The notes under the pieces are model-generated. The model was given only the letters and a program-made list of their open reading frames with translations, did no database searches and had not been told where the DNA came from. 64,000 nucleotides of DNA from Bacillota bacterium. Lineage in GTDB: Bacteria; Bacillota; Clostridia; Lachnospirales; Lachnospiraceae. Positions 1 through 8,757 of this stretch are shown one piece after another. The stretch lies in the NCBI GenBank assembly GCA_023395555.1, contig JAEWYQ010000070.1:1-64000 (forward strand), read 5' to 3'. Made by a program: the position numbers and the translations under genes. The first letter of the stretch is position 1. Every line of letters starts with the position of its first letter.

Positions 1-85
1 ACTTTCACTCCAGAGAAATCTTGCTTTCAGAACTCCCAGTCCGTTTTTGCATCGCATCGTAACCGCTGTTCCTAATACGCAAAAT

Positions 86-126
86 AGTCTCGGACATGCC
101 GAGACTGGTGCGACTGCCTGTCGCAC
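86..126. repeat. Two adjacent perfect hairpins
   Basis: Two perfect inverted repeats sit one base apart: AGTCTCGG/CCGAGACT around a 5-nt loop (86-106) and GTGCGAC/GTCGCAC around a 5-nt loop (108-126). Neither is followed by a T-run on either strand, so they do not look like ordinary terminators. They lie just downstream of the SprT-like gene in the AT-rich island. A protein-binding, transfer-origin or recombination site is possible but is inference only. Confidence 0.6.
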
Positions 127-167
127 ACAAAAGCCTTGCCATCATTTGCAAGACTTCTATCATTTTA

Positions 168-845
168 TTATTGTACTTCCATTGTTTCCATACAGTCTCC
201 GCAGATTACGAATACCTCTTTCGTTGCCCTCACTGATAAACCACAGACTCCACAGATATATTTTCTGGTGCTACATTTCTTTTTAACAGGTTTCACTACT
301 CCACCTGTACTGATAGGTTTATTACCATCTACACCTCCAGTAGTTCCACCGACCTGTATTACATAATCCTCCCGATAGATAGGAATATCCACTAAGTTAT
401 TCCTTTTTACCCAATCTATCAACATAGGAGAGGGTGTTGTCAACGTCCACCCATATTGCTCATGCTTTTGAATAATTAAATCACGTTTCTCTGCCTCCTG
501 CTTAAAGATTTTATTATGATAAACCCCATTACTGCTAACGTCCTTTATTCCTCTGCTAAAGTTATACAGATGAACCGATTCATGCATAAGGGTAGCAACT
601 ATATTTTCAATAGGACGTGCCATATATTCTGCTGAAATGTTAATCTCATGTTGCCTGTCTACCACCTTTCCATCTTCACGTTTCCATACTTTATCAAGAG
701 AGAAGTGACCGAAAGTACCTGCCTTTTTCTGAATGGTTATTGTGACATCTTCAAGCTCATTATGAAAGTAATCCTTATTCAATAAACCATATATTACTTT
801 CAAATATTTAGCAGCTGTAGCATAATCAATAATTTCATTTTCCAT
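168..845 (-). CDS. SprT-like zinc metallopeptidase-fold protein
   Basis: 225-aa SprT-like protein. It carries an HExxH zinc motif (HESVH, about residues 88-92) followed by a His near residue 110, as in SprT/Spartan-type proteins. The C-terminal end has a zinc ribbon with two Cys pairs (CGVCG near residue 198 and CGDC near 215). The start is supported by GGAGG about 7 nt upstream. In Firmicutes such proteins are common on integrative elements, and this copy sits at the edge of an AT-rich segment, which fits. Substrate and role are unknown; general SprT proteins act on DNA-associated proteins, but that is family knowledge, not shown here. Confidence 0.75.
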   Translation of the reverse strand: MENEIIDYATAAKYLKVIYGLLNKDYFHNELEDVTITIQKKAGTFGHFSLDKVWKREDGKVVDRQHEINISAEYMARPIENIVATLMHESVHLYNFSRGIKDVSSNGVYHNKIFKQEAEKRDLIIQKHEQYGWTLTTPSPMLIDWVKRNNLVDIPIYREDYVIQVGGTTGGVDGNKPISTGGVVKPVKKKCSTRKYICGVCGLSVRATKEVFVICGDCMETMEVQ

Positions 846-1401
846 TCCGCACCTCCAATCTAAAGTGCATTTATCTATGATTTCTTTCCTCTGATATACA
901 CTTTATTACTTATTTGGAGTACGTTAAATAACAGGCATATATTAAATCATAATCCTCTACTTAACCCCTCATATACCATTTTACACCCTCTAAACCTATA
1001 CCCTCATACCTTTCCTATCAAAATCTACCCTTCAGAATACATCCAAATTATTACATCATGTATATCATTTCTTATAACTAGCCAGACCCTGAAATTCTTC
1101 CACGTAATACCCTATATTCATTAGCAGATTTTATTAATTAGCCTGTCCTCATAAATACATATGAAAAAATTTGATTTTAATTATTGTCGAAGATGATATC
1201 CTCTGCAATTAATAATTCCCTACCAGTCACAGCAATAAATCTTTTCCATACTCTCTGATAAGTTTAATACAACTTCTTACAGGGTAATACCAGCAAATCT
1301 TTTCATGTCAAATAAACTTATCCTACTTCAACTACCTCATTCTTCTCTGCCAGCACATATTCATATGTAAACGTCTTTTTCTTTTTACTATAGTAACGCA
1401 G
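846..1401. other. AT-rich intergenic stretch, no gene seen
   Basis: About 550 bases of AT-rich sequence upstream of the SprT-like gene. I found no ORF with a ribosome-binding site, no strong hairpin and no recognisable RNA. It presumably contains the leftward promoter of the SprT-like gene. Confidence 0.5.
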
Positions 1402-1434
1402 AAAAATAAGACCTCCACTTTAAATGAAGGTCTT
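1402..1434 (-). terminator. Rho-independent terminator after LRR gene
   Basis: On the minus strand AAGACCTTC and GTGGAGGTCTT form a stem with a short A/T loop, followed by ATTTTTC. It lies about 40 nt past the stop of the leucine-rich-repeat gene. Confidence 0.75.
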
Positions 1435-1472
1435 ATAACGTTAATTATGCTTATAATTGATAATATTTTTTA

Positions 1473-3293
1473 CTACTTTGCTTTAAATGAAATACCATTT
1501 TCTTTAACATAAGTTTCTGCGTATGAGCCCTTAGTGCCACTTATTGTTAGATCTTTATTATGCTCGTAAAAAGCCCATTCCCCTATGCTGGTTACTGATT
1601 TTGGTATTGTTATGCTGCTTAAATTATCACAATAGGCAAGAGCTCGATCTCCTATTCTCGTTACTGAACTGGGTATTACAATACTGTTTAAACTTTTACA
1701 ATTGGCTAGAGCCAAATATCCTATACTGGTCACTGTATTCGGGATTGTTATACTACTTATGCTCGCACAATAAAAAGCAGAATCTCCTATTACTTTAACC
1801 GTTTTAGGTATCGTAACATTTCCTTTACTTGTACTTCCATCAATAAGTATGCCGTTCACGACAACTAATGGATTTTTATTCTGCTGTGCACGTAACCATG
1901 GAGTTCTATCAAAAGCATCCCCTCCAATACTCTTAACTGATTTTGGTATTGTTATTTTGCTTAAACTTTCACACCCATCAAAAGCAGAATGCCCTATACT
2001 CGTTACAGAGTTAGGTATTGTTATACTGCTAAAGCTCCCAGCACAGTAAAAAGCATGTTCCCCTATACTCGTCACTGAATTCGATATTGTTATTTTCGTT
2101 ATATGACTATTACCATAAAATGCATTATCGGCTATGCTTGTAACAGTTTTAGGTATTGTTATATTTCCTTGACTTCCACTTCCCTCAATAAGTATACCGT
2201 TCACAACGACTAATGCATTTTTGTTCTTCTGTTGTTGTGCTATTAACCATGGAGTATTGCCAAATGCCCATCCTCCTATCTTGGTTACTGATTTGGGTAT
2301 TGTTATATTACTCAAGTTACACCAATTAAAAGCACCTGCTCCTATGCTCTTTACTGAGTTTGGAATTGTTATACTTCTAAAATCTCCACTCATTTCAAAA
2401 GCAAAATCTCCTATACTGGTTACTGTATTGGGGATTGTTATACTGTTTAAGTCTGCACCCCTAAACGCATAATCTCCTATTACTTTAACCGTTTTAGGTA
2501 TTGTTACCTTTCCTTTACTTCCACTTCCATCAATAAGTATACCATTCACAACAACTAATGGATTTTTTTTCTGCTGTGCTTTTAACCATGGAGTTTCACT
2601 AAAGGCAGAAGATCCTATACTCTTAACTGCTTTTGGTATTGTTATTTTGCTTAAATTTTCACACTCATTAAACGCATATGATCCTATACTCGTTACTGTA
2701 TTGGGAATTACTATACTGCTTAAGCTCTTACAATTGTAAAAAGTCGAATCTCCTATACTCGTTATTGAATTTGGCATTGTTATTTTGCTTAAACTTTCAC
2801 ATCCTTCAAAAGCTCCACGTCCTATGTTCGTCACAGAATTGGGTATTGATATTTTGGTTAAGCTTATACAATCTTCAAAAGCAAATACTCCTATGCTCTT
2901 TACTGAGTTGGATATTGTTATACTACTTAAATTCTCACAACCATAAAAAGCCAAATCACCTATACTGGTAACTGTGTCAGGTATAGTTATGCTGTTTAAA
3001 CTCTTACACTTGTAAAAAGCCTTCTCGCCTATAGCAATTACTGTGTTTGGAACTGCTACTTTTTTGCTGTTTCCATAATAAGCCGTTAATATTCCATTCT
3101 TAATTTCAAATTCAGTATTATTATTATTTGTAATCTCTTTTTTCTCTATGCCAATTTCTTTGAAAAATTCATCCAGTATATCTGTGGTGCTGTTAGCACT
3201 CACAACCACTGGCATAGTTTGACTAAACATTATTGATACCATCAATGCTGATATCAATAACCGTTTCATTATTTTTTCCAAATGTTCACTCAT
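1473..3293 (-). CDS. Secreted BspA-type leucine-rich repeat protein
   Basis: 606-aa protein with a signal peptide (hydrophobic stretch ~10-30, probable cleavage after the VVVSANS region). It then has a long array of ~23-residue BspA/LRR_5 repeats with the pattern SITIPNSVTSIGxxAF. Three blocks beginning TPWLxAQQ and containing NGILI recur near residues 233, 346 and 462, so there is a higher-order repeat of ~115 residues. No LPXTG anchor or C-terminal membrane segment is seen, so it is probably released or loosely wall-bound. The start is chosen from GGGAGG 6 nt upstream, which leaves a short charged leader before the signal peptide. Known relatives mediate surface adhesion; the ligand here is unknown. 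It sits 43 nt after the zinc-ribbon/SHOCT gene on the same strand. Confidence 0.85.
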   Translation of the reverse strand: MSEHLEKIMKRLLISALMVSIMFSQTMPVVVSANSTTDILDEFFKEIGIEKKEITNNNNTEFEIKNGILTAYYGNSKKVAVPNTVIAIGEKAFYKCKSLNSITIPDTVTSIGDLAFYGCENLSSITISNSVKSIGVFAFEDCISLTKISIPNSVTNIGRGAFEGCESLSKITMPNSITSIGDSTFYNCKSLSSIVIPNTVTSIGSYAFNECENLSKITIPKAVKSIGSSAFSETPWLKAQQKKNPLVVVNGILIDGSGSKGKVTIPKTVKVIGDYAFRGADLNSITIPNTVTSIGDFAFEMSGDFRSITIPNSVKSIGAGAFNWCNLSNITIPKSVTKIGGWAFGNTPWLIAQQQKNKNALVVVNGILIEGSGSQGNITIPKTVTSIADNAFYGNSHITKITISNSVTSIGEHAFYCAGSFSSITIPNSVTSIGHSAFDGCESLSKITIPKSVKSIGGDAFDRTPWLRAQQNKNPLVVVNGILIDGSTSKGNVTIPKTVKVIGDSAFYCASISSITIPNTVTSIGYLALANCKSLNSIVIPSSVTRIGDRALAYCDNLSSITIPKSVTSIGEWAFYEHNKDLTISGTKGSYAETYVKENGISFKAK

Positions 3294-3336
3294 TACTATC
3301 CTCCCTGTAATATCTTCAACTTAAAACACATTTCAA

Positions 3337-4599
3337 TTAACCAAGTAGCTTCTTTTTCAACTGCTCAAATTCTTCTTTAGAAATCAATCCCTGTTCTAAC
3401 AGTTTTACAGCTGATTGTATTTCCTCGGTAAGCGACCCCTGTTTTACATCCACTTTATCCAACACCTTACTTATATTGCTTAAAGCTGCTGCTGTATCAA
3501 CTGTCTCTGCCATCTTAACTTCTTTCACTTGTTCCTCAAACTGATTTTTCGCTATAATAAGTCTCTTTTGGAATTCCTGCATCTCCGGGATAGAATAAAA
3601 TCGTACGTCAAAGGAAATGTTCCCACTAGGCATCATTATATTAAACCATGTACGGTTTGACAGTTTACCCAATAATTTACCGATCTTATATAAAACAAAC
3701 GAAAGCGGAACCAATATTACAACTTCAGCAACGACTAATAATATTTCCGCCCTATATACCTCATATCCTAAAGATACCCCTATATATAATACCACTCCTG
3801 CTAAGCATAACACATACCATGTGATTGTAATCCATCGTAATGATTTATGTTCATTTATTCTTTTGTTTAATACAAATCCACAAACAAGCAAAGCAATTGT
3901 GGTACCCCAATAGGATGCAACCAGCAGCCATTCACCAAAATCCGGATAATATAGGTTCTTTGTAAAAGAATAACTACAAACCACCCCACTTATTAAAAGC
4001 ACAAACATTAGTATAAATGTAATAGGAAAATATTCTTTCTTACCTTTCTTCACTGCCATCCAACAACCAGATAGACTACACATCATTATGACCGCAATTA
4101 ATGCCGGGTTTGTTAAAGCAACGCTTATTATTGATCCAGTAATAAACAAACTTCCGCATATGATTGCTACCATAAGAACAAACACCAAAGCTGACAGTAC
4201 ACTAAACAAATAATTCTTTCTATGTAAAAAACCACTTCCGTTGATATCTTTTAAGTCAATCGTCTTTTCCTCGTTAATTCTTTTAAGTGTCCTACCCTGC
4301 ATAAGATAACATCTGCCCTTTAAGTATGCACGCTTACTGCTGATGACAAGAAATGCCTTTTTTAATGTCCCATCCAATAAATAATTTTCTATATACCCAT
4401 TCCCAATGGATGTCACATATATTTCTTCATCACTTATAAAAATCTTCGAGTAATCTTTTCTTTCCATCTCTTCCCTATATCTTTTAACTTCTTCATCTCT
4501 GTCACTATCTTCCAACACGTTATCTGATTCCATATTTTTTAAACAATCAGGACATTTACCATCGTCATTTAGTTGTGTACCACATTCCTCACAATACAT
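3337..4599 (-). CDS. Zinc-ribbon, multi-TM, SHOCT-domain membrane protein
   Basis: 420-aa protein with an N-terminal zinc ribbon (CEECG at 3-7, CPDC near 16-19), then a soluble region resembling a PH-like segment. Six or so hydrophobic segments follow between ~130 and 310, then a cytosolic C-terminal part. The last ~30 residues (LLEQGLISKEEFEQLKKKLL) match the SHOCT short C-terminal domain, which usually mediates oligomerisation or membrane-proximal contacts. GGAAG lies upstream of the start. The small lipoprotein gene lies 46 nt upstream on the same strand and the LRR gene follows, so the three may be co-transcribed. Function is unknown. Confidence 0.6.
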   Translation of the reverse strand: MYCEECGTQLNDDGKCPDCLKNMESDNVLEDSDRDEEVKRYREEMERKDYSKIFISDEEIYVTSIGNGYIENYLLDGTLKKAFLVISSKRAYLKGRCYLMQGRTLKRINEEKTIDLKDINGSGFLHRKNYLFSVLSALVFVLMVAIICGSLFITGSIISVALTNPALIAVIMMCSLSGCWMAVKKGKKEYFPITFILMFVLLISGVVCSYSFTKNLYYPDFGEWLLVASYWGTTIALLVCGFVLNKRINEHKSLRWITITWYVLCLAGVVLYIGVSLGYEVYRAEILLVVAEVVILVPLSFVLYKIGKLLGKLSNRTWFNIMMPSGNISFDVRFYSIPEMQEFQKRLIIAKNQFEEQVKEVKMAETVDTAAALSNISKVLDKVDVKQGSLTEEIQSAVKLLEQGLISKEEFEQLKKKLLG

Positions 4600-4645
4600 T
4601 GTATACTTCCTTTCTCCCAGTTTCTAAATGTAAAATCTTCGTTTT

Positions 4646-4840
4646 CTACTTACCATTAATCAAGCCTTTCAATGCGTCCTCGCCGACCTGCTGTATATAA
4701 TGATATTTACATAACCCATCCTCATAAATTTCAGAATCACAATCTTTAGCAGAACAGTTTTTATCTAATAAACCACAGCCCGATGCACTTAACATCACTA
4801 ATACTACAATTAACACAATGTATAACTTATTTTTCTTCAT
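4646..4840 (-). CDS. Small lipoprotein, function unknown
   Basis: 64-aa protein with a lipoprotein signal peptide: KKNK, a hydrophobic stretch and the lipobox LSASGC, putting the lipidated Cys at about residue 22. The mature part is only ~42 residues and has three further Cys, in NCSAKDCDS and GLCKYHY, a spacing reminiscent of a tiny zinc-knuckle. AGGAG precedes the start. It is the first gene of the leftward lipoprotein/zinc-ribbon/LRR group, divergent from the XRE regulator. Confidence 0.65.
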   Translation of the reverse strand: MKKNKLYIVLIVVLVMLSASGCGLLDKNCSAKDCDSEIYEDGLCKYHYIQQVGEDALKGLINGK

Positions 4841-4961
4841 TGAACTTTCTCCTCAATTTTAATTCACTTATAGTTAACTCCACCCTCTTATTCTACTGCT
4901 TCATTACCCCTTACCTTTTGCAAGTAAATATTCCACTTTGTACCATATTACCACATAATTG

Positions 4962-4979
4962 TTATCGTTTCAACGATAA
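4962..4979. promoter_or_regulatory. Palindromic operator candidate (XRE divergent region)
   Basis: The perfect 18-bp palindrome TTATCGTTTCAACGATAA lies between the divergent lipoprotein and XRE genes. Nearby are ACTAATAGT (4985-4993) and its inverse ACTATTAGT (5053-5061). Such symmetry is typical of Cro/CI-type operators, and autoregulation by the adjacent XRE protein is the natural inference. Confidence 0.55.
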
Positions 4980-5080
4980 AATTGACTAATAGTGATATTT
5001 ATATCAATATTTTACCGATTATTCTAACCAATAGTCATTGCTATCCATGTAAACTATTAGTGGAAAGCAGGTGATATCTT

Positions 5081-5359
5081 ATGCTCGGGGACAAATTAAA
5101 AACCCTTCGTATCCAACATGGATTAACTCAAGTTGAAGTAGCCGAACGTATCGGTGTATCAAAATCGATTATCAGCTATTATGAAACATCCGAAAGACAG
5201 CCAAGTTATGAAGCACTCATAAAGCTCGCCAGTCTGTATAAAGTCACTACCGATTACTTACTCGGCATAGAAACTAAAAAGACCGTTGAAGTTACAGGCT
5301 TAAGTAAAAAACAACTCGACTTGGTTCTTGCCCTAATCGATACCTTCAAGCACCCATAA
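5081..5359 (+). CDS. XRE-family HTH transcriptional regulator
   Basis: 92-aa Cro/CI-type repressor. Residues ~5-60 form the HTH_3 domain (LKTLRIQHGLTQVEVAERIG, then VSKSIISYYETSERQPS), followed by a short C-terminal helix with no peptidase or ligand domain. AGGTGAT precedes the ATG. It is transcribed away from the lipoprotein/zinc-ribbon group with palindromic sites between them, so it probably controls that group and itself. Confidence 0.85.
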   Translation: MLGDKLKTLRIQHGLTQVEVAERIGVSKSIISYYETSERQPSYEALIKLASLYKVTTDYLLGIETKKTVEVTGLSKKQLDLVLALIDTFKHP

Positions 5360-5390
5360 ACTATCACTTGTTTATTGGTGCTTATTTTTT
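5348..5390 (+). terminator. Terminator overlapping the XRE stop codon
   Basis: AAGCACC and GGTGCTT form the outer stem, ATAAAC and GTTTAT the inner stem, followed by ATTTTTT. The left arm contains the stop codon of the XRE gene. Confidence 0.75.
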
Positions 5391-5622
5391 ACGAATCCTC
5401 AATTAAGACTTCTGCCACCTCTTCCTTTTCTACTGTTTCTAATACCTTCTGTAAATGTTGCTCCACTTCCTCCATTTGTTTTCTTAATACATACAATGAA
5501 GTAATTACATGTTCCATAGTTACTGTTGTGGTATGTTGAAATGCTATCCAAAACAATTCCGTTATCTTACTAATGTCATTCATTTCAATTACCAAATGCT
5601 GTAATTCATCCGATAGTGCCAT
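5389..5622 (-). CDS. Small acidic protein, unknown
   Basis: 77-aa acidic, helical protein with no recognised family. The middle part (VTMEHVITSLYVLRKQMEEVEQ) looks amphipathic. The ribosome-binding site AGGAGGAGG is excellent, which argues it is real. It converges on the XRE gene, the two ends meeting at the terminator. Confidence 0.5.
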   Translation of the reverse strand: MALSDELQHLVIEMNDISKITELFWIAFQHTTTVTMEHVITSLYVLRKQMEEVEQHLQKVLETVEKEEVAEVLIEDS

Positions 5623-6356
5623 AACCTAACCTCCTCCTTTTCTAAATTTGGGTGGTTATTGTACCGCTACTATCTCATTTATGCAAGGCAATTCTTTAAC
5701 TGAATAAACCCTTCTTAACATATAAGCCAATAATCTCTATTACTCGAATCTATCTATATCTTCTCTCTGCCATTCTTCCTATCCTAAAGTATACAGTGGT
5801 TATCAATGATTTATCCAATCTTCATCATCAGAGCATATCTTAATATTACCTCTGCCATTTCCATATATAACTCCGTGTAACTATTCCATACTTATATCAG
5901 CATACTTCCTACATCTAAAATGCACTTTAGGATTATTAATATAGTAGTATATCTTCTCCTACTGTCACTTTAGTACCTTAACAATTCCGTACCCCTACTC
6001 CTTTTTGGTATATCATAGTTTTTTCATTAGACAATAATAAGTACAAATCATGCTGATTTTTCCGTCCTACTATAAAATAGTACAAGAGTGTGGTTGTTTC
6101 AAAATGCAATTCTGTCCTTATAATTGTTTTAACCCATAAAAAAAGTACCTATACCAACGTATAGATACTAATAATTCCTATGTATTCAATTCTCAATACG
6201 CTACATTACACCTTTATACGCATACCAACATCCTTATACAACTCTAAAACATTTTGTGGTTAACCCAAGTGAGAATGTTGAGAATTTGAGAATTCTATAT
6301 TTTATATTTTATTTTTTTACTGCCCTTATATTATCATAAATGGTCTGCTTTGTCTA
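5623..6356. other. AT-rich intergenic stretch, no gene seen
   Basis: About 730 bases of AT-rich sequence between the small acidic protein and the methylase stop. It contains only a weak inverted repeat around 6147-6170 (GTACCTAT...ATAGATAC). No supported ORF, RNA or clear terminator for the methylase operon was found. Confidence 0.45.
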
Positions 6357-7460
6357 TTAATAATTAAGCCACAGAACCTCCGTTCTTTTCTTTGCCCCTA
6401 CTCCAACCGTTGTAACAGTTTCATACTCTATGCTTCTCCAACCGGTACTGCTATTTAAATAATTGTCATACAGATGTGTCCTATCCCTATAATTGCTTAA
6501 CAAAACCTTGCACTCTGCATATTGTATCTTTTTCAAAAATTCCTCGTGCTCTGTATAGGTCCAATAGTTTTTATACACTGCTCCCGGATTATAATCCTCT
6601 TTCAGCTTGATATAAGTATCAACATCCTCTTCTGATAAATAAGTTGGGTCACAGTACAGCATGACTCTATTATCATTTAATACTGCATCCTCCCCATCAT
6701 TGAAAAATTCCATCGCATCTTTTGCATAAATTTGTACCCCACTTAGTCTGTCATTTGCCTCCAGTAACCTGTCAACAGCATTATAATAAGCATTCTCACT
6801 CTTGAAGCGATATGCAGTAAAATATTTACCCATGGAATCCCTTGACATCTGGTAAACAATGAAAGTAGCTGCTGCATGATGTATCTTATCATACCCCGGT
6901 TTATTCAAAGCATCTGCCACCGTTAAATCACTCAGTTTTTCATGGCTTTTGATCGATAAATATTTATTGACTAATGTAACTGCCTTTTTTCTTTCCTCAT
7001 GTGAGATACCTAATTTACGTAATGTCTTTTCCACATGAATATCATGGGGAGACTTATGGAATTCTCCCCATAAATCAAGGTTGTACCTGTCCTCAATCTG
7101 GCTAATATAATCAATCATCTGCCTTTTTATCTCGCCAACTGCATTATCCTCTATTTCATTCCGATACGCTACCGCCCATTCAAACCATTTCTTAGAGTAC
7201 TCGGTTTCATATAAGAAATTCATAAGCTGTCTGGTGGCTGTTTTATCGGTCAAGGTTGTAAATAATGCCTGTATCCCTGTACTTAAATCATTCATAACTT
7301 CATAGCTATGCCTTGGCTTATTTAATAGAGTTCTGGCACCTCCACCAAACGGCTCAATATAAATGTCGGTATTCTGATAATCCAATAAATCCACTATCAG
7401 GCTATTCATTTTTGCCTTGCCACCATAATATGGAATAACAGAAAAGACCTTATTTTGCAT
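6357..7460 (-). CDS. D12-class DNA adenine N6-methyltransferase
   Basis: 367-aa protein. The N-terminus has the D12/Dam AdoMet-binding signature (YYGGKAKM, then EPFGGGARTLL) and the catalytic DPPY-type motif reads DPTY near residue 268. Ordinary Dam-type enzymes are ~260-290 aa; here a long helical insert between ~70 and 240 accounts for the extra length. The ATG at 7460 is preferred because it is preceded by AAAAGGAC; a longer reading frame upstream lies inside the preceding gene. It overlaps the upstream gene by 11 bp, so the two are translationally coupled. No restriction enzyme is adjacent; target sequence unknown. Confidence 0.75.
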   Translation of the reverse strand: MQNKVFSVIPYYGGKAKMNSLIVDLLDYQNTDIYIEPFGGGARTLLNKPRHSYEVMNDLSTGIQALFTTLTDKTATRQLMNFLYETEYSKKWFEWAVAYRNEIEDNAVGEIKRQMIDYISQIEDRYNLDLWGEFHKSPHDIHVEKTLRKLGISHEERKKAVTLVNKYLSIKSHEKLSDLTVADALNKPGYDKIHHAAATFIVYQMSRDSMGKYFTAYRFKSENAYYNAVDRLLEANDRLSGVQIYAKDAMEFFNDGEDAVLNDNRVMLYCDPTYLSEEDVDTYIKLKEDYNPGAVYKNYWTYTEHEEFLKKIQYAECKVLLSNYRDRTHLYDNYLNSSTGWRSIEYETVTTVGVGAKKRTEVLWLNY

Positions 7461-8535
7461 TGTCCTTTTTCCCCTCTGTTGCCTGCCCTTCCGTGTCATT
7501 TTTAATGCTGGTAATTTTATTCTTTACCTTATCAGAATCGGCATCAATTGCAATATAATACTTTTGGTCAGTATGCTTATATTTCCCTCTGCCGCGGCTG
7601 GCAATCATAATTCCTTCCTGCATGAGAGAACTTCTAAATGCAATCATGTTCTTATACCCACCAAACTCCTTGTCAAAATCTGCACTTGGTATGAGATATA
7701 ATTGCTTTTGACCTTGTTTATCTTTATTAATAATTGTTACCTTAATATCTTTTTCTGCAATATAATCACAAATATATGACAGCTTAATTTCATCTACCAG
7801 GTCTATTTGTTTCACAGGTATGTTAGAATAATTATTTTTTATTATCCTTCTGATATCAGCTATTTCCTGCCTTCCAAGTTCTGTTCCATAATCAATCAGT
7901 TCGATCAGCTTTTTATCCAAATCAGACAGGCTACTGCATATACAGCCATTATATTCATCAGTCTCTTCCTTATCTGACTTTATGTTATAAATTTCAATTC
8001 TAATTTCTTCCTTAAAAGTATCCTCATCCTTCAGCCTTACCACCTTCAATTTCAAGTACCTATGATAAGATATCTTGCTTGTCTTTATCGTCCTAAATTG
8101 TCTTGTAACCTTCTCCAATGCCTGTCCCAGTTCCTCTTTCTCAACATAGAAAATGCATCGGATATCAAAGCCTTCCGAATATGTTTCATCAAACTCCTCT
8201 ACAGGATTTATTTTCTGATTTCCATACACACCACCTTCTAAGTCCTGTAGCTTCTTTTTCCTTCTGTTCTCTGCCTGCTTTGCATACTTCGAAAATATTT
8301 CTTCACGTGTCTTTTCTAATATATCGAGAATGCTATCCGATGTTTCCTCTTGCTTCTTCTCAACAATTTCTTTATAGTCTGCTTTTTCCTCTATGCCTGC
8401 AATTTCCGATGTATAAAAAGAATTTATTGCATCCTTCTTTTTCTCAAAACTCAGCAACTTCTCCTTACTGATCTCTTGCTCAAAAGTATGTACTTTTAAA
8501 AATACTATGTTTAAGCACTTTTCTGTTTCTATCAT
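7450..8535 (-). CDS. Unknown protein coupled to the adenine methylase
   Basis: 361-aa protein with no family I recognise. Residues ~20-115 are charged and predicted coiled-coil (KKKDAIN, EKTREEIF, ENRRKKKL). The middle is mixed alpha/beta, and the last third (~260-345, FGGYKNMIAFRSSLMQEGIM, then RGRGKYKHTDQKYYIAID) could be a small DNA- or nucleotide-binding fold with a basic glycine-rich loop. AAGGAGG precedes the start. It overlaps the methylase start by 11 bp. The close coupling suggests a joint role such as modification-linked defence or element maintenance, which is inference. Confidence 0.5.
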   Translation of the reverse strand: MIETEKCLNIVFLKVHTFEQEISKEKLLSFEKKKDAINSFYTSEIAGIEEKADYKEIVEKKQEETSDSILDILEKTREEIFSKYAKQAENRRKKKLQDLEGGVYGNQKINPVEEFDETYSEGFDIRCIFYVEKEELGQALEKVTRQFRTIKTSKISYHRYLKLKVVRLKDEDTFKEEIRIEIYNIKSDKEETDEYNGCICSSLSDLDKKLIELIDYGTELGRQEIADIRRIIKNNYSNIPVKQIDLVDEIKLSYICDYIAEKDIKVTIINKDKQGQKQLYLIPSADFDKEFGGYKNMIAFRSSLMQEGIMIASRGRGKYKHTDQKYYIAIDADSDKVKNKITSIKNDTEGQATEGKKDNAK

Positions 8536-8657
8536 TGGCAGCCTCCTTATATTTTTCTTTTGTAATAATGCATCCTATTCCTATATTATAAATATCTGCC
8601 ATATGTTAATCAACAAAAAATGCTTTTTTATCTGTTTTTATCTCTTTTCCCCCAAAC

Positions 8658-8687
8658 TTGAGTCAAAAGTTGAGTCAAAGCTTGACA
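8658..8687 (+). repeat. 12-bp direct repeats running into the queT -35 box
   Basis: TTGAGTCAAA starts at 8658 and again at 8670, and TTGACA (the -35 box) starts at 8682. This gives three TTGA-initiated units at exact 12-bp spacing on one face of the helix. This looks like a regulator-binding array over the promoter, or it could mark the island edge. Confidence 0.5.
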
Positions 8688-8709
8688 ACCCCCATTTTCA
8701 TGTTATACT
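8682..8709 (+). promoter_or_regulatory. Sigma-A promoter of queT
   Basis: TTGACA (8682-8687), a 16-bp spacer and TATACT (8704-8709), with an extended -10 TG at 8701-8702. A perfect hairpin (AAAGCCTT/AAGGCTTT, 8721-8743) lies in the early transcript before the riboswitch. Confidence 0.7.
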
Positions 8710-8757
8710 AATAAAGTCGCAAAGCCTTATAAATCAAGGCTTTCCTCAATCACATAA

